A stretch of 27,249 nucleotides of DNA, from contig HF999800.1 of assembly GCA_000434175.1 (NCBI GenBank), forward strand, positions 1-27,249, read 5' to 3'. The notes under the pieces are model-generated. The model made no database searches. It was given only the letters and a program-made list of their open reading frames with translations, and was not told the origin of the DNA. Positions 14,729 to 22,190 of the stretch are shown piece after piece. Position 1 is the first letter of the stretch. Every line of letters starts with the position of its first letter. The DNA is from Mycoplasma sp. CAG:611 (GTDB lineage Bacteria; Bacillota_I; Bacilli_A; RF39; UBA660). A program made the position numbers and the translations under genes.

Positions 14729-15867
14729 TATGCCACCCTTTCATAAGACTTTTTTAACTCTTCATTATATTTAGATAATACCAAATTATACTTTAAAGAA
14801 AGCTTACTCACCTTTAATTGATCTTTTACTGTAATATTATTTCTTTTACATATTTCTTTTAAATATTCCTCTGGCAAATTATTAAAATTACTTCCACTTC
14901 TAAGTAAAAAATTAATTTTATTATTAAGCTTAGAATCATTTTCATAAACTTTATTTTTACATCTAATACTATAATTAAAAAATATTTGTTTTATATCATC
15001 ATCATCTAATGAATAAGCTTTTATATATTCTAATAATAATGAAGTATCACTATTAACATAAAACGATATATTTATAAGATTAATTGTTTTTAATAATTCC
15101 TCGATATTCACTTTTATATCTTCTTTACAAGCTTTTTCTATTATTAATGAAGTCAAACTAAAATTTTCATTTAAATTAGTTAAATATTCTTTTTCACTTA
15201 CTTTCAATTTATCAAAAATATTTTTATACAAATAATATGCTTTTGTATATAATGCTTTTACTTCTTCCGTTTTATATATTCTTTTAAGTTCATTTAATAG
15301 TTTTTCTTCATTTACTATATTATTTAAATATTTATATAAAATAATTACTTGTCTTGAAGATTTATTCTTGTATTTTTTGATAAAATAACTTGGTACTTCT
15401 TCTTTTATTATTTCTTTTTCTTGCTTAGGATTCCATACCATATCTATACTTTCAAGTTGTTTTATTTGACTTTCACTTAAAAATGTATAATTTCCTTGCT
15501 TTCTATAAGAATCTCTAAATTGTTTAACATAATCCCCAACAGGATATGATTTATAAACTTGTTTTGTTGAAATATTTAAATTACCATATTCTTCATAATA
15601 AGCCTTTAATATTTCATATTTTTTATTAAATAATGATATAGATGATACCTTTTTTACATCAGACCAAAGCATATTAAGTTTATTTAACTTTTCTACTTGA
15701 TCTTCAGGTAATTTATTATTTTTATAAGCTTCCCTAAAATTAGCAAGCCATTTACCAACAGGATAATTTTCATATATTTGTTTTTGTTTTATATTAATGT
15801 TACCATTTTGATTGTAATATTTTATTAATATTTCATATTTTTCTTCAAATTTTAAATTCTTTCTCAT
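14728..15867 (-). CDS. Protein with two helicase-associated (HA) domains, unknown function
   Basis: 379 aa. Two repeats of the helicase-associated domain type are seen. The first is at about residues 8-65 (YEILIKYYNQNGNINI ... YPVGKWLANFREAY ... LNMLW) and the second at about 78-145 (YEILKAYYEEYGNLNI ... YPVGDYVKQFRDSYR ... IDMVW). The remaining ~230 residues are helical and charged, without recognisable motifs and without a helicase or nuclease domain. HA domains usually sit at the end of large superfamily 2 helicases and probably bind nucleic acid. A stand-alone two-HA protein inside a glycolytic operon is odd. The ATG (15865-15867) follows the pgk stop by one base. A GTG four codons earlier (15877-15879) is the alternative start and would overlap pgk. 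The stop overlaps the tpiA start. Confidence 0.7.
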   Translation of the reverse strand: MRKNLKFEEKYEILIKYYNQNGNINIKQKQIYENYPVGKWLANFREAYKNNKLPEDQVEKLNKLNMLWSDVKKVSSISLFNKKYEILKAYYEEYGNLNISTKQVYKSYPVGDYVKQFRDSYRKQGNYTFLSESQIKQLESIDMVWNPKQEKEIIKEEVPSYFIKKYKNKSSRQVIILYKYLNNIVNEEKLLNELKRIYKTEEVKALYTKAYYLYKNIFDKLKVSEKEYLTNLNENFSLTSLIIEKACKEDIKVNIEELLKTINLINISFYVNSDTSLLLEYIKAYSLDDDDIKQIFFNYSIRCKNKVYENDSKLNNKINFLLRSGSNFNNLPEEYLKEICKRNNITVKDQLKVSKLSLKYNLVLSKYNEELKKSYERVA

Positions 15868-15868
15868 A

Positions 15869-17044
15869 CTACTTCTCACTTATATATTCTAAACCAGGTT
15901 GATTTTTATTAGCAAGATATGAAAGTGAAGCTCCTCCCCCAGTTGAAATAAAACTAACCCTTTTATTATATCCTAAAATATTACAACAACTAACAATATC
16001 TCCACCACCTAGGATAACAGTTTCAATATTATCACAAACAAACTCTAAAATATTTTTAGTTCCTTCTTGATATTTACTAAATTCATATACTCCAAGAGGG
16101 CCATTCCAAAATAAGGTTTTACAAGAAGATAATTCATCTTTAAATAGTTCAACTGATTTTTTACCTATATCCATTCCTATAAAAGAAGATGGAATATTCA
16201 TAATAGAATAGTTTTCAAGTTTTTCTTCATTATTAAAACTAAAAGCTCCGTTTATATCAATTGGAAGAATTATTTTATCTTTATATTTATCAAGTAAATT
16301 AGAACAATATTCTAAAAGATGATTTTCTACCAAAGAGTTTCCAACATCTATATTTCTACTTTTTAAGAAAGTAAAACACATTGCTCCCCCGATAAATAAT
16401 TTATCAACTTTATCTATTAAACTATTAATAACTTCAATTTTATCACTTACTTTAGCTCCACCCATAATAACACAAAAAGGTCTTGTTGGGTTATCAAGCA
16501 TGTCTAAATGACTTAATTCTTTTTCCATTAAAAATCCTATACCAGATGGAAGTAATTTACTAATACCTACATTAGAAGCATGACATCTATGAATAAGTCC
16601 AAAAGCATCATTTATAAAAATATCTCCAAGACTTGCAAAATATTTAGATAATTCTTCGTCACAATTACTTTCTTTTTTATTATCTAAATCAAAATATCTT
16701 GTGTTTTGAAGAAGAATTCCTTTTTTATAAGGTGTAGTTTCGATTACTTTTTTAACATCTTCATCATATTCCACAAAAGTTATTTTATTATCTAAATAAT
16801 AATTTAATCTATCACATACTATTTTTAAATTGTTTTTTTCTTTATCTTCTTCTGTTTTAATTTTACCTAAATGTGATAATATTACTACTTTTGCATTATG
16901 TTCTAATATATATTTAATCGTTTCTAAACTTTCTTTAATTCTTGTATCATCTACTATTATATTATCTTTTATAGTTACATTTAAATCACATCTTAATATA
17001 ACTGTTTTAAAATCTAATGAAAAATCTCTTACCGTCTTTTTCAT
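15869..17044 (-). CDS. pgk: Phosphoglycerate kinase, divergent
   Basis: 391 aa, normal length. It transfers phosphate from 1,3-bisphosphoglycerate to ADP in glycolysis. N-domain substrate motifs are ILRCDLNV (16-23), SHLGK (57-61), QNTRYF (113-118) and NDAFGLIHRCHAS (145-157). GGAKVSDKI (195-203), the nucleotide-side WNGPLGVYE (313-321), GGGD (346-349) and STGGGASL (367-374) follow. Compared with common PGKs, GGGDSAA is GGGDIVS, DIGPKT is DIGKKS and VDFNVP is CDLNVT, so the protein is divergent. The catalytic Arg and phosphate-binding glycines are present. GGATGGTG precedes the ATG. A -10 TAAAAT lies about 30 bp upstream. It is the first gene of pgk - HA protein - tpiA. GAPDH, PGAM and enolase are not in the window. 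Confidence 0.92.
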   Translation of the reverse strand: MKKTVRDFSLDFKTVILRCDLNVTIKDNIIVDDTRIKESLETIKYILEHNAKVVILSHLGKIKTEEDKEKNNLKIVCDRLNYYLDNKITFVEYDEDVKKVIETTPYKKGILLQNTRYFDLDNKKESNCDEELSKYFASLGDIFINDAFGLIHRCHASNVGISKLLPSGIGFLMEKELSHLDMLDNPTRPFCVIMGGAKVSDKIEVINSLIDKVDKLFIGGAMCFTFLKSRNIDVGNSLVENHLLEYCSNLLDKYKDKIILPIDINGAFSFNNEEKLENYSIMNIPSSFIGMDIGKKSVELFKDELSSCKTLFWNGPLGVYEFSKYQEGTKNILEFVCDNIETVILGGGDIVSCCNILGYNKRVSFISTGGGASLSYLANKNQPGLEYISEK

Positions 17045-17118
17045 ATTAACACCATCCTACAATAAACATTTTAACATTTTATTTCACTTTAGAAAAGGTT
17101 ATTTTAAAATTTAATAAA

Positions 17119-17141
17119 AGAAAAAGACTTATTAAGTCTTA
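17119..17141 (-). terminator. Intrinsic terminator of frr
   Basis: Minus strand: AAGACTT, AAT loop, AAGTCTT, then T run, directly after the frr stop codon. Confidence 0.8.
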
Positions 17142-17684
17142 AATATTCATTAATTCATTATCTTTTTCTTTTATTATTAGTTCAACTTTTTTATTATATT
17201 CATTTACTACTTCTTGAATTTTCTCTTCAATATTTTTAGAAACATCTTCACTTAAACCATCTTTTTTAAGTTCATCCAATATATCTCTTCTTATATTTCT
17301 TATAGCTATTCTTCCATCTTCAGCATACTCTTTTGTTTGTTTAACAAGTTCTCTTCTTCTTTCTTCTGTCAAAGGCGGAATTGTTATAAATACACTTTCT
17401 CCATTATTATTTGGTGTTATACCAAGATTAGCTTCAAATATAGCTTTTTCTATCGCACCAAGAATACTTTTATCAAATGGTTTAATATTTATTTGTCTAG
17501 CTTCAGGAACTGATATTGTTGCAAGTTGTTTTATTTGCGTTGGCGTTCCATAATAAGAAACATAAACATTATCAAGCATATTAGGATTTGCCCTTCCTGC
17601 TCTTATTGTAGATAATCTTTCTTCCATATTTTCAATAGCTTTATTCATTTTTTCTTTTGTTAAAAATATATAATCTTTATTCAT
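17139..17684 (-). CDS. frr: Ribosome recycling factor
   Basis: 181 aa, typical length of about 185. With EF-G it splits the post-termination ribosome. The signature region is clear: RLSTIRAGRANPNMLDNV, YYGTPTQIKQLATISVPEAR, LGITPNNNGE, IPPLTEERRRELVKQTK and AIRNIRRDILDELKK. The domain order is the three-helix bundle interrupted by the small beta domain. AAGGAG precedes the ATG. Unlike the common rpsB-tsf-pyrH-frr order, no pyrH stands before it. A terminator and a separate promoter lie between tsf and frr. Confidence 0.97.
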   Translation of the reverse strand: MNKDYIFLTKEKMNKAIENMEERLSTIRAGRANPNMLDNVYVSYYGTPTQIKQLATISVPEARQINIKPFDKSILGAIEKAIFEANLGITPNNNGESVFITIPPLTEERRRELVKQTKEYAEDGRIAIRNIRRDILDELKKDGLSEDVSKNIEEKIQEVVNEYNKKVELIIKEKDNELMNI

Positions 17685-17714
17685 GTTTTTCTCCTTAAAA
17701 TAATTTCTATAATA

Positions 17715-17744
17715 ATTATACTAAAAAATTAAGAAAAAAAGCAA
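17715..17744 (-). promoter_or_regulatory. Promoter of frr
   Basis: Minus strand -35 TTGCTT (17739-17744), 18-bp spacer, -10 TATAAT (17715-17720). Confidence 0.55.
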
Positions 17745-17772
17745 TAATTTTACTTAATTTATTTAGAATATA

Positions 17773-17799
17773 AAAAATGTAGACAATTATATCTACACT
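17773..17799 (-). terminator. Intrinsic terminator of rpsB-tsf
   Basis: Minus strand: TGTAGA, 7-nt loop, TCTACA, then six T, directly after the tsf stop codon. Confidence 0.75.
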
Positions 17800-17802
17800 T
17801 TA

Positions 17803-18675
17803 TTATCCATTAATTTGGTTCATTACTTCAGTTGCAAAGTCATCATTTCTTTTTTCAATTCCTTCGCCTACTTCATATCTTACCATTTTAACAATAGAAC
17901 AATTATTGTTTTTAGCATAATTTCCTACAGATAAAGATGGATCTTTAATAAATTCTTGTTCTACTAAACAAACTTCTTTAAAGAACTTTCTAATTCTTCC
18001 TTCAACCATTTTTTCTGCTATTTCAGCTGGTTTTCCTTCATTCATAGATTGTTCTTTAATAATTTCTCTTTCTTTATTTAATACATCTTCAGGAATATCG
18101 CTACTTACTAAATAACTTGGATTCATTGCTGCAACATGCATAGCAATATCTTTAGCTACTTCATGATTATTACCTTCGATAACTACAACAGAAGTTATTT
18201 TTCCTCCCATATGAGAATAAATACCAAATTCTTGACTTTCTGTTTTTGCTAATTTTTCAAATCTTCTAAAACTAATCTTTTCTCCAATTTTAGCAGTAAA
18301 CGCTACAATTTTTTCTTCAATTGTTTCATTATCTACCACTAATTTATTAGCATCTTCCATTGTTTTTACTTCATTATTTAAAATAGCATTTGCTATAGTA
18401 TTAATTAATGTTTTAAATTCTTCATTTCTTGCAACGAAATCTGTTTCACAGTTTACTTCAATAATAACTGCATTAGTATCATTAGAAACTGCTTCACTTA
18501 AACCTTCTGCTGCAATTCTTTCTGCTTTTTTTAAAGCTTTAGAAATACCTTTTTCGCGAAGCCAATTAATAGCTTCTTCAATATTTCCTTTTGTTTCATC
18601 AAGAGCTTTTTTACAATCAAGCATTCCAGCTCCTGTTTTTTCTCTTAGATTTTTTACATCTTGAGCAGTAAACAT
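17803..18675 (-). CDS. tsf: Translation elongation factor Ts
   Basis: 290 aa, normal length. It is the nucleotide exchange factor that recycles EF-Tu-GDP. The N-terminal UBA-like domain is MFTAQDVKNLREKTGAGMLDC with KKALDETKGNIEEAINWLREKG. The core begins with ETDFVARNEEF (the TDF motif that contacts EF-Tu). IGEKISFRRFE and the dimerisation subdomain with HVAAMNPSYL follow, then ending FIKDPSLSVGNYA. AGGAGG precedes the ATG. It lies 15 bp downstream of rpsB in the same operon and is followed by a terminator. Confidence 0.97.
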   Translation of the reverse strand: MFTAQDVKNLREKTGAGMLDCKKALDETKGNIEEAINWLREKGISKALKKAERIAAEGLSEAVSNDTNAVIIEVNCETDFVARNEEFKTLINTIANAILNNEVKTMEDANKLVVDNETIEEKIVAFTAKIGEKISFRRFEKLAKTESQEFGIYSHMGGKITSVVVIEGNNHEVAKDIAMHVAAMNPSYLVSSDIPEDVLNKEREIIKEQSMNEGKPAEIAEKMVEGRIRKFFKEVCLVEQEFIKDPSLSVGNYAKNNNCSIVKMVRYEVGEGIEKRNDDFATEVMNQING

Positions 18676-18690
18676 AACATTCCTCCTTAA

Positions 18691-19731
18691 TTATTTTAAA
18701 GCTTCAACTAAATCTTGTTTTTTCATAGTGCTATAACCTTTAACACCTTTTTCTTTAGCCATTTCTTTAAGTTCAACTAAAGTTAAATCATTTAAACTTT
18801 TTTCAACTTTCTTTTCTACAGCTTCTTTAACTTTTTTAACTACTTCAACTTTTTTAGCTTTTATTTCTTTTTTTACTTCTTCTTGTTTTTCTTTAACTTC
18901 TTTTTTTACTTCATGATGTTTTTCTTCTAATTCTTTAACAACTTTCTTAGTTACTTCTTTTGTTAAAGCTTTAGTATCTTCAAGAAGTTCTTTCATATCT
19001 GTTTTTAAATTTTCTTTTGCATCTTCTGCACTAATATAATTAATTACTTCTTTACCATTAACTTCTGCAATAGCATTAGCTAAAGCACCAATTACTAATT
19101 TAACACTTCTAACAGCATCATCATTAGCAGGAATAACATAATCAACCATATCAGGATCACAATTTGTATCTACAATTCCAAATACTGGTATATTTAATTT
19201 TCTTGCTTCTTTAATTGCAGTTTCTTCAATTCTTGGATCTACAATTACTATTGCTTGTGGTAATTTTTTCATTTCTCTAATTCCACATAAATTACGATTT
19301 AATTTTTCATATTCTTTTTTAAGTTTAATTACTTCTTTTTTAGGTAATGCGTCAAATGTACCATCTTGTTCCATTTTTTCAATATCTTCAAGGAATTTTA
19401 CTCTACTTCTAATTGTTTTAAAGTTAGTTAAAGTTCCTCCTAACCATCTTTCTGTAACATAGTACATTCCAGTTCTTTCAGCACTTTCTTGCATAGCTTC
19501 TTGAGCTTGTTTTTTAGTACCTACAAATAAAACTGTACCACCTTGTTCTACAATTTGTTTTAAAGCTTCATAAGCTTCTTCGATTAATTTTGATGTTTTT
19601 TGTAAATCTATTATATATATATCATCTCTTGATGTATATATATATTCTTTCATTTTTGGATTCCATCTTCTTCTTTGGTGTCCGAAATGAACACCTGCTT
19701 CTAATAAATAATTCATTGACACTACTGTCAT
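18691..19731 (-). CDS. rpsB: Small ribosomal subunit protein S2 with Rho_N-like C-terminal extension
   Basis: 346 aa, about 100 longer than usual S2. Residues 1-232 are a normal uS2: LLEAGVHFGHQRRRWNPKM, VLFVGTKKQAQE, ERWLGGTLTNFKTI, LPQAIVIVDP and PVFGIVDTNCDPD. A Lys/Glu-rich, probably coiled-coil tail follows (about 236-310). The last ~35 residues (LNDLTLVELKEMAKEKGVKGY, then a KK-D-LVEAL helix) fit the Rho_N / SAP-like helix-extended-loop-helix pattern found at the start of transcription factor Rho. Such tails may bind nucleic acid. The role here is unknown. GGAGGAAAAAAC precedes the ATG. It is first in rpsB-tsf. The 86-bp gap to rplT has no strong terminator, and only a weak promoter-like GATATTAT. 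Confidence 0.96.
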   Translation of the reverse strand: MTVVSMNYLLEAGVHFGHQRRRWNPKMKEYIYTSRDDIYIIDLQKTSKLIEEAYEALKQIVEQGGTVLFVGTKKQAQEAMQESAERTGMYYVTERWLGGTLTNFKTIRSRVKFLEDIEKMEQDGTFDALPKKEVIKLKKEYEKLNRNLCGIREMKKLPQAIVIVDPRIEETAIKEARKLNIPVFGIVDTNCDPDMVDYVIPANDDAVRSVKLVIGALANAIAEVNGKEVINYISAEDAKENLKTDMKELLEDTKALTKEVTKKVVKELEEKHHEVKKEVKEKQEEVKKEIKAKKVEVVKKVKEAVEKKVEKSLNDLTLVELKEMAKEKGVKGYSTMKKQDLVEALK

Positions 19732-19817
19732 GTTTTTTCCTCCTTCGTTTTTTCTTCTTCTAAATTCGAAATAATATCATCATTAAAGACACTTGATATT
19801 AAAATTCTTTAGAATGA

Positions 19818-20252
19818 TTATTTTGTTTTTGTTTCTTTTTTAGCACTAGTTTTTGGTGCTTCTTTTTTTGTAGTTTCTTTTTTAACAGGTTTAACAACTA
19901 CTTTACCTTCTTTTGCTACTTTTACTAAATTAGCAAATGCTTCTTTGTCATAAATAGCAAGTTCAGAAAGCATTTTTCTATTAACTTCTACTCCTGCTTT
20001 ATTTAATCCATCGATAAATCTTGAATAACTAATTCCATTTTCTCTACATCCTGCATTAATTCTTGTTATCCATAATTTTCTAAAATCTCTCTTCTTTTGT
20101 TTACGATCACGGAATGCATATCTTTCTGAATGCATAACTTGTTCTTGTGCTGTTTTAAATAATCTATGTTTGCTTCCAAAGTAACCTTTAGCTCTTTTTA
20201 AAACTTTTTTTCTTCTAGCACGTGTTGCTACACTATTTTTTACTCTTGTCAT
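19818..20252 (-). CDS. rplT: Large ribosomal subunit protein L20 with basic tail
   Basis: 144 aa, roughly 25 longer than typical. bL20 is an early 23S rRNA-binding assembly protein and, in Firmicutes, the repressor of its own infC-rpmI-rplT operon. Core motifs: VATRARRKKVLKRAKGYFG, AYRDRK-type stretch (YAFRDRKQKKRDFRKLWI), RINAGCRENGISYSRFI and NRKMLSELAI. The tail from about residue 118 is an alternating Lys/Thr/Ala segment (PVKKETTKKEAPKTSAKKE), probably disordered. GGAGG lies before the ATG. It is last in the infC operon. Confidence 0.97.
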   Translation of the reverse strand: MTRVKNSVATRARRKKVLKRAKGYFGSKHRLFKTAQEQVMHSERYAFRDRKQKKRDFRKLWITRINAGCRENGISYSRFIDGLNKAGVEVNRKMLSELAIYDKEAFANLVKVAKEGKVVVKPVKKETTKKEAPKTSAKKETKTK

Positions 20253-20274
20253 GTTTTTTCCTCCTTACTAAATA

Positions 20275-20469
20275 TTAAATTACATTTTTAAATCTTTTGT
20301 AATCTGAATTACTTAATTCTGTTTTACTTCTTTTATTTCTTTTTTGTGCTGGAGTTTTTCCACCAGTTTGGTGATTATTTCCTGCAACTTGTTTTGTTAT
20401 ACTACCACTTTGTCTTATATTTAACACTTTTCTAGTAGCTTTATGCGTTTTTAACTTATTTTTTGCCAT
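20275..20469 (-). CDS. rpmI: Large ribosomal subunit protein L35
   Basis: 64 aa from the ATG at 20467-20469, with AGGAGGAAATT directly upstream. The longer open frame would start inside infC. It has the usual basic bL35 pattern: KNKLKTHKATRKV at the start, QKRNKRSKTELSNSDYKRFKNV at the end. It lies between infC and rplT, 13 bp after infC, the standard order. Confidence 0.95.
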   Translation of the reverse strand: MAKNKLKTHKATRKVLNIRQSGSITKQVAGNNHQTGGKTPAQKRNKRSKTELSNSDYKRFKNVI

Positions 20470-20482
20470 AATTTCCTCCTTA

Positions 20483-21013
20483 TTATTTACTTGTGTTTGG
20501 TGCAAGTAACATAGTCATATTTCTACCTTCAAGTTTTGCTTTTTGCTCAACAATTGCAAAAGATTCAACACGCGAAGCAAATTTATTTAAAACTTCCTCT
20601 GCTAGCTCTGGATGTGCAATTTGTCTTCCTTTAAATCTTATAGATAACTTAACTTTATGTCCTTTTTCTAAATACTTTGATGCATTTCTAACTTTTGTAT
20701 CAAAATCACCAACATCAATAACAGGTGAAAGACGATATTCTTTAAGTTCCATATTTGAAGCTTTTTGTTTTTTTAATGCTTCTTTTTGTTTTTTTGCTTT
20801 TTCATACTTGAATTTGTTATAATCCATAATTTTACAAACATTAGGTTCACTATTACTATTAATAAGTACTAAATCTAATCCTGCATAACTAGCTATAGTT
20901 AAAGCATCATTAATATTTTTAACTCCCATTTGTTCTCCATTTGGACCAATAACTAAAACTTGACTAACTTTAATTTGTTCGTTGCATAACAAATCATTAC
21001 TATTTTTTGCGAT
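20483..21013 (-). CDS. infC: Translation initiation factor IF-3, ATC start
   Basis: 176 aa. IF-3 keeps subunits apart and checks the start codon in the P site. I place the start at ATC (21011-21013): GGAGG stands 8 nt upstream, and the protein then begins (M)AKNSNDLLCNEQI as expected for IF-3. An in-frame GTG (21026-21028) lies inside the ribosome binding site and is not usable. AUU/AUC/AUA starts in infC are known to let IF-3 repress its own synthesis. Domain N: NEQIKVSQVLVIGPNGEQMG, ASYAGLDLVLI. Linker: YNKFKYEKAKKQKE. Domain C: LSPVIDVGDFDTKVRNASKYL, KLSIRFKGRQIAHPELAEEV. The leader contains a terminator-like hairpin. Confidence 0.95.
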   Translation of the reverse strand: MAKNSNDLLCNEQIKVSQVLVIGPNGEQMGVKNINDALTIASYAGLDLVLINSNSEPNVCKIMDYNKFKYEKAKKQKEALKKQKASNMELKEYRLSPVIDVGDFDTKVRNASKYLEKGHKVKLSIRFKGRQIAHPELAEEVLNKFASRVESFAIVEQKAKLEGRNMTMLLAPNTSK

Positions 21014-21162
21014 ACAAAACACCTCCACATATAATATAAAAAGAATGCGAAATGCATTCTATCCTTAAACCATAATAAAAATATAAGTATTTTTTTTGGC
21101 TTTTTACCTATAGCTACTTTAAGCATATCAGGTGGATTTATACATCTCTTTCCTTTTTTACA
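21014..21162 (-). promoter_or_regulatory. infC leader with attenuator-like hairpin (candidate L20 leader)
   Basis: About 150 nt from the predicted start site to the infC ATC. Before the ribosome binding site there is a terminator-like hairpin on the minus strand (AGAATGC, loop, GCATTCT, then T-rich; 21035-21060). Upstream lie blocks that could form alternative pairings (CCACCT, later AGGT). Firmicutes control this operon by L20 binding to such a leader (L20 leader family). Whether this one fits the family model needs a covariance search. Confidence 0.5.
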
Positions 21163-21168
21163 AGTTGT

Positions 21169-21198
21169 ATTATACATTACATATTATGAAAAAGTCAA
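21169..21198 (-). promoter_or_regulatory. Promoter of the infC-rpmI-rplT operon
   Basis: Minus strand -35 TTGACT (21193-21198), 18-bp spacer, -10 TATAAT (21169-21174). It faces away from the plus-strand promoter at 21217-21245. Confidence 0.7.
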
Positions 21199-21216
21199 TA
21201 TTTTTTAACTATTTTA

Positions 21217-21245
21217 TTGTATTTTTAATACGGTTTTGCTAAAAT
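21217..21245 (+). promoter_or_regulatory. Promoter of the PemK-like gene
   Basis: Plus strand -35 TTGTAT (21217-21222), 17-bp spacer, -10 TAAAAT (21240-21245). AGAAGGA follows just before the ATG at 21270. Confidence 0.6.
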
Positions 21246-21269
21246 AACTCTACGAAAGAAGGATTTTAT

Positions 21270-22172
21270 ATGAAAATATTACAATTTTTCCTAAATCACT
21301 TACAAAAAGACTATACAAGTTTTAATCCTTATCATTATGAAACAGGAGATGTTATTTGGGCTAATATGCCACTTAATGATGAAGCATTAAAACATGTTTT
21401 AAAAGGTCATGAAAAAAGGCCTTATTTAATAATTAGTGTAAATAATGATGAAAAAAATTATATAGCATTAGAAGGTACAAGTTATAAAGGAAAGCTATTA
21501 CCACATTCATATAAAATAGATAAATCTATTTATAATATAAATAAATCTTCAATATTTAAATATAAATTTGTTAAACTAAAAGATCAAAATATATTAAATT
21601 ACTTTTTTAAATTAAAAGATAATGATATGGAAAACATATTGACTAATATGATTAAAGATAAATATGTTAATCTAAATGATTTAAAAAGTACTGAAATCTA
21701 TAAAAAATATAAAAATCTTCTTCTTAAAAAAGGAACAATAATAAAAACAAAAGAAGATAATTACTATCTAATAATTAAAAGTAAAAAAAATAAAATAACA
21801 TTATTTGATGTATCATTTAATGACTTACATGAAGATAATAAACATTATAAATATAATAATTATCAAATTATATATGGAAATTTAAAAAATATTAATGATT
21901 TAAAAGAAATAGATGTTATAGATATTATTCCTGATAATATTGTTAATACAATTATTAAAAACAATAATATTAATAATGAAGAAACAACAAAGGATAAAGA
22001 AATTGCTACACTTAAAGATTTTATTGTTTATAAGAAAAATTTTTATATTATTGAAGACAAATATGAAAATATATTAGTTTGTCGTAATTTAAATACAAAC
22101 ATAAAAAAATATATAAATTGTTATGAAGATTATACTATTATGAATAAAAATCCTCAACGAAAAAGAAGTTAA
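21270..22172 (+). CDS. Protein with PemK/MazF-like N-terminal domain, unknown function
   Basis: 300 aa. Residues about 24-80 (GDVIWANMP, then GHEKRPYLIIS, then YIALEGTS) resemble the PemK/MazF ribonuclease fold, where GD-W.-LP and RP-LVIS are the hallmark strands. Two further short beta-like modules follow: KKGTIIKTKEDNYYLIIKS at about 153-171 and LKDFIVYKKNFYIIEDKYENILVC at about 248-271. It might be a three-module SH3-like protein. Catalytic residues cannot be assigned with confidence. The protein is much longer than usual MazF (about 110 aa), and no antitoxin-sized gene is beside it. It is transcribed opposite to infC from its own promoter and ends in a hairpin shared with glyA. Very Asn/Lys-rich. 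Confidence 0.55.
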   Translation: MKILQFFLNHLQKDYTSFNPYHYETGDVIWANMPLNDEALKHVLKGHEKRPYLIISVNNDEKNYIALEGTSYKGKLLPHSYKIDKSIYNINKSSIFKYKFVKLKDQNILNYFFKLKDNDMENILTNMIKDKYVNLNDLKSTEIYKKYKNLLLKKGTIIKTKEDNYYLIIKSKKNKITLFDVSFNDLHEDNKHYKYNNYQIIYGNLKNINDLKEIDVIDIIPDNIVNTIIKNNNINNEETTKDKEIATLKDFIVYKKNFYIIEDKYENILVCRNLNTNIKKYINCYEDYTIMNKNPQRKRS

Positions 22173-22190
22173 TTTTGGTTAACTTCTTTT
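22161..22190. terminator. Bidirectional terminator between the PemK-like gene and glyA
   Basis: A 12-bp stem AAAAGAAGTTAA / TTAACTTCTTTT with a 6-nt loop. T runs lie on both strands, serving the converging genes. Confidence 0.85.

Noticed and set aside
18795..19030. Frameshift or gene fusion in rpsB tail
   Set aside because: The reading frame is continuous and the Lys/Glu coil is coherent up to a well-formed terminal motif, so I treat it as a true extension.
20953..21177. 74-codon minus-strand frame over the infC leader
   Set aside because: It overlaps the start of infC in another frame, has no ribosome binding site and lies on the leader RNA. The leader explanation is better.
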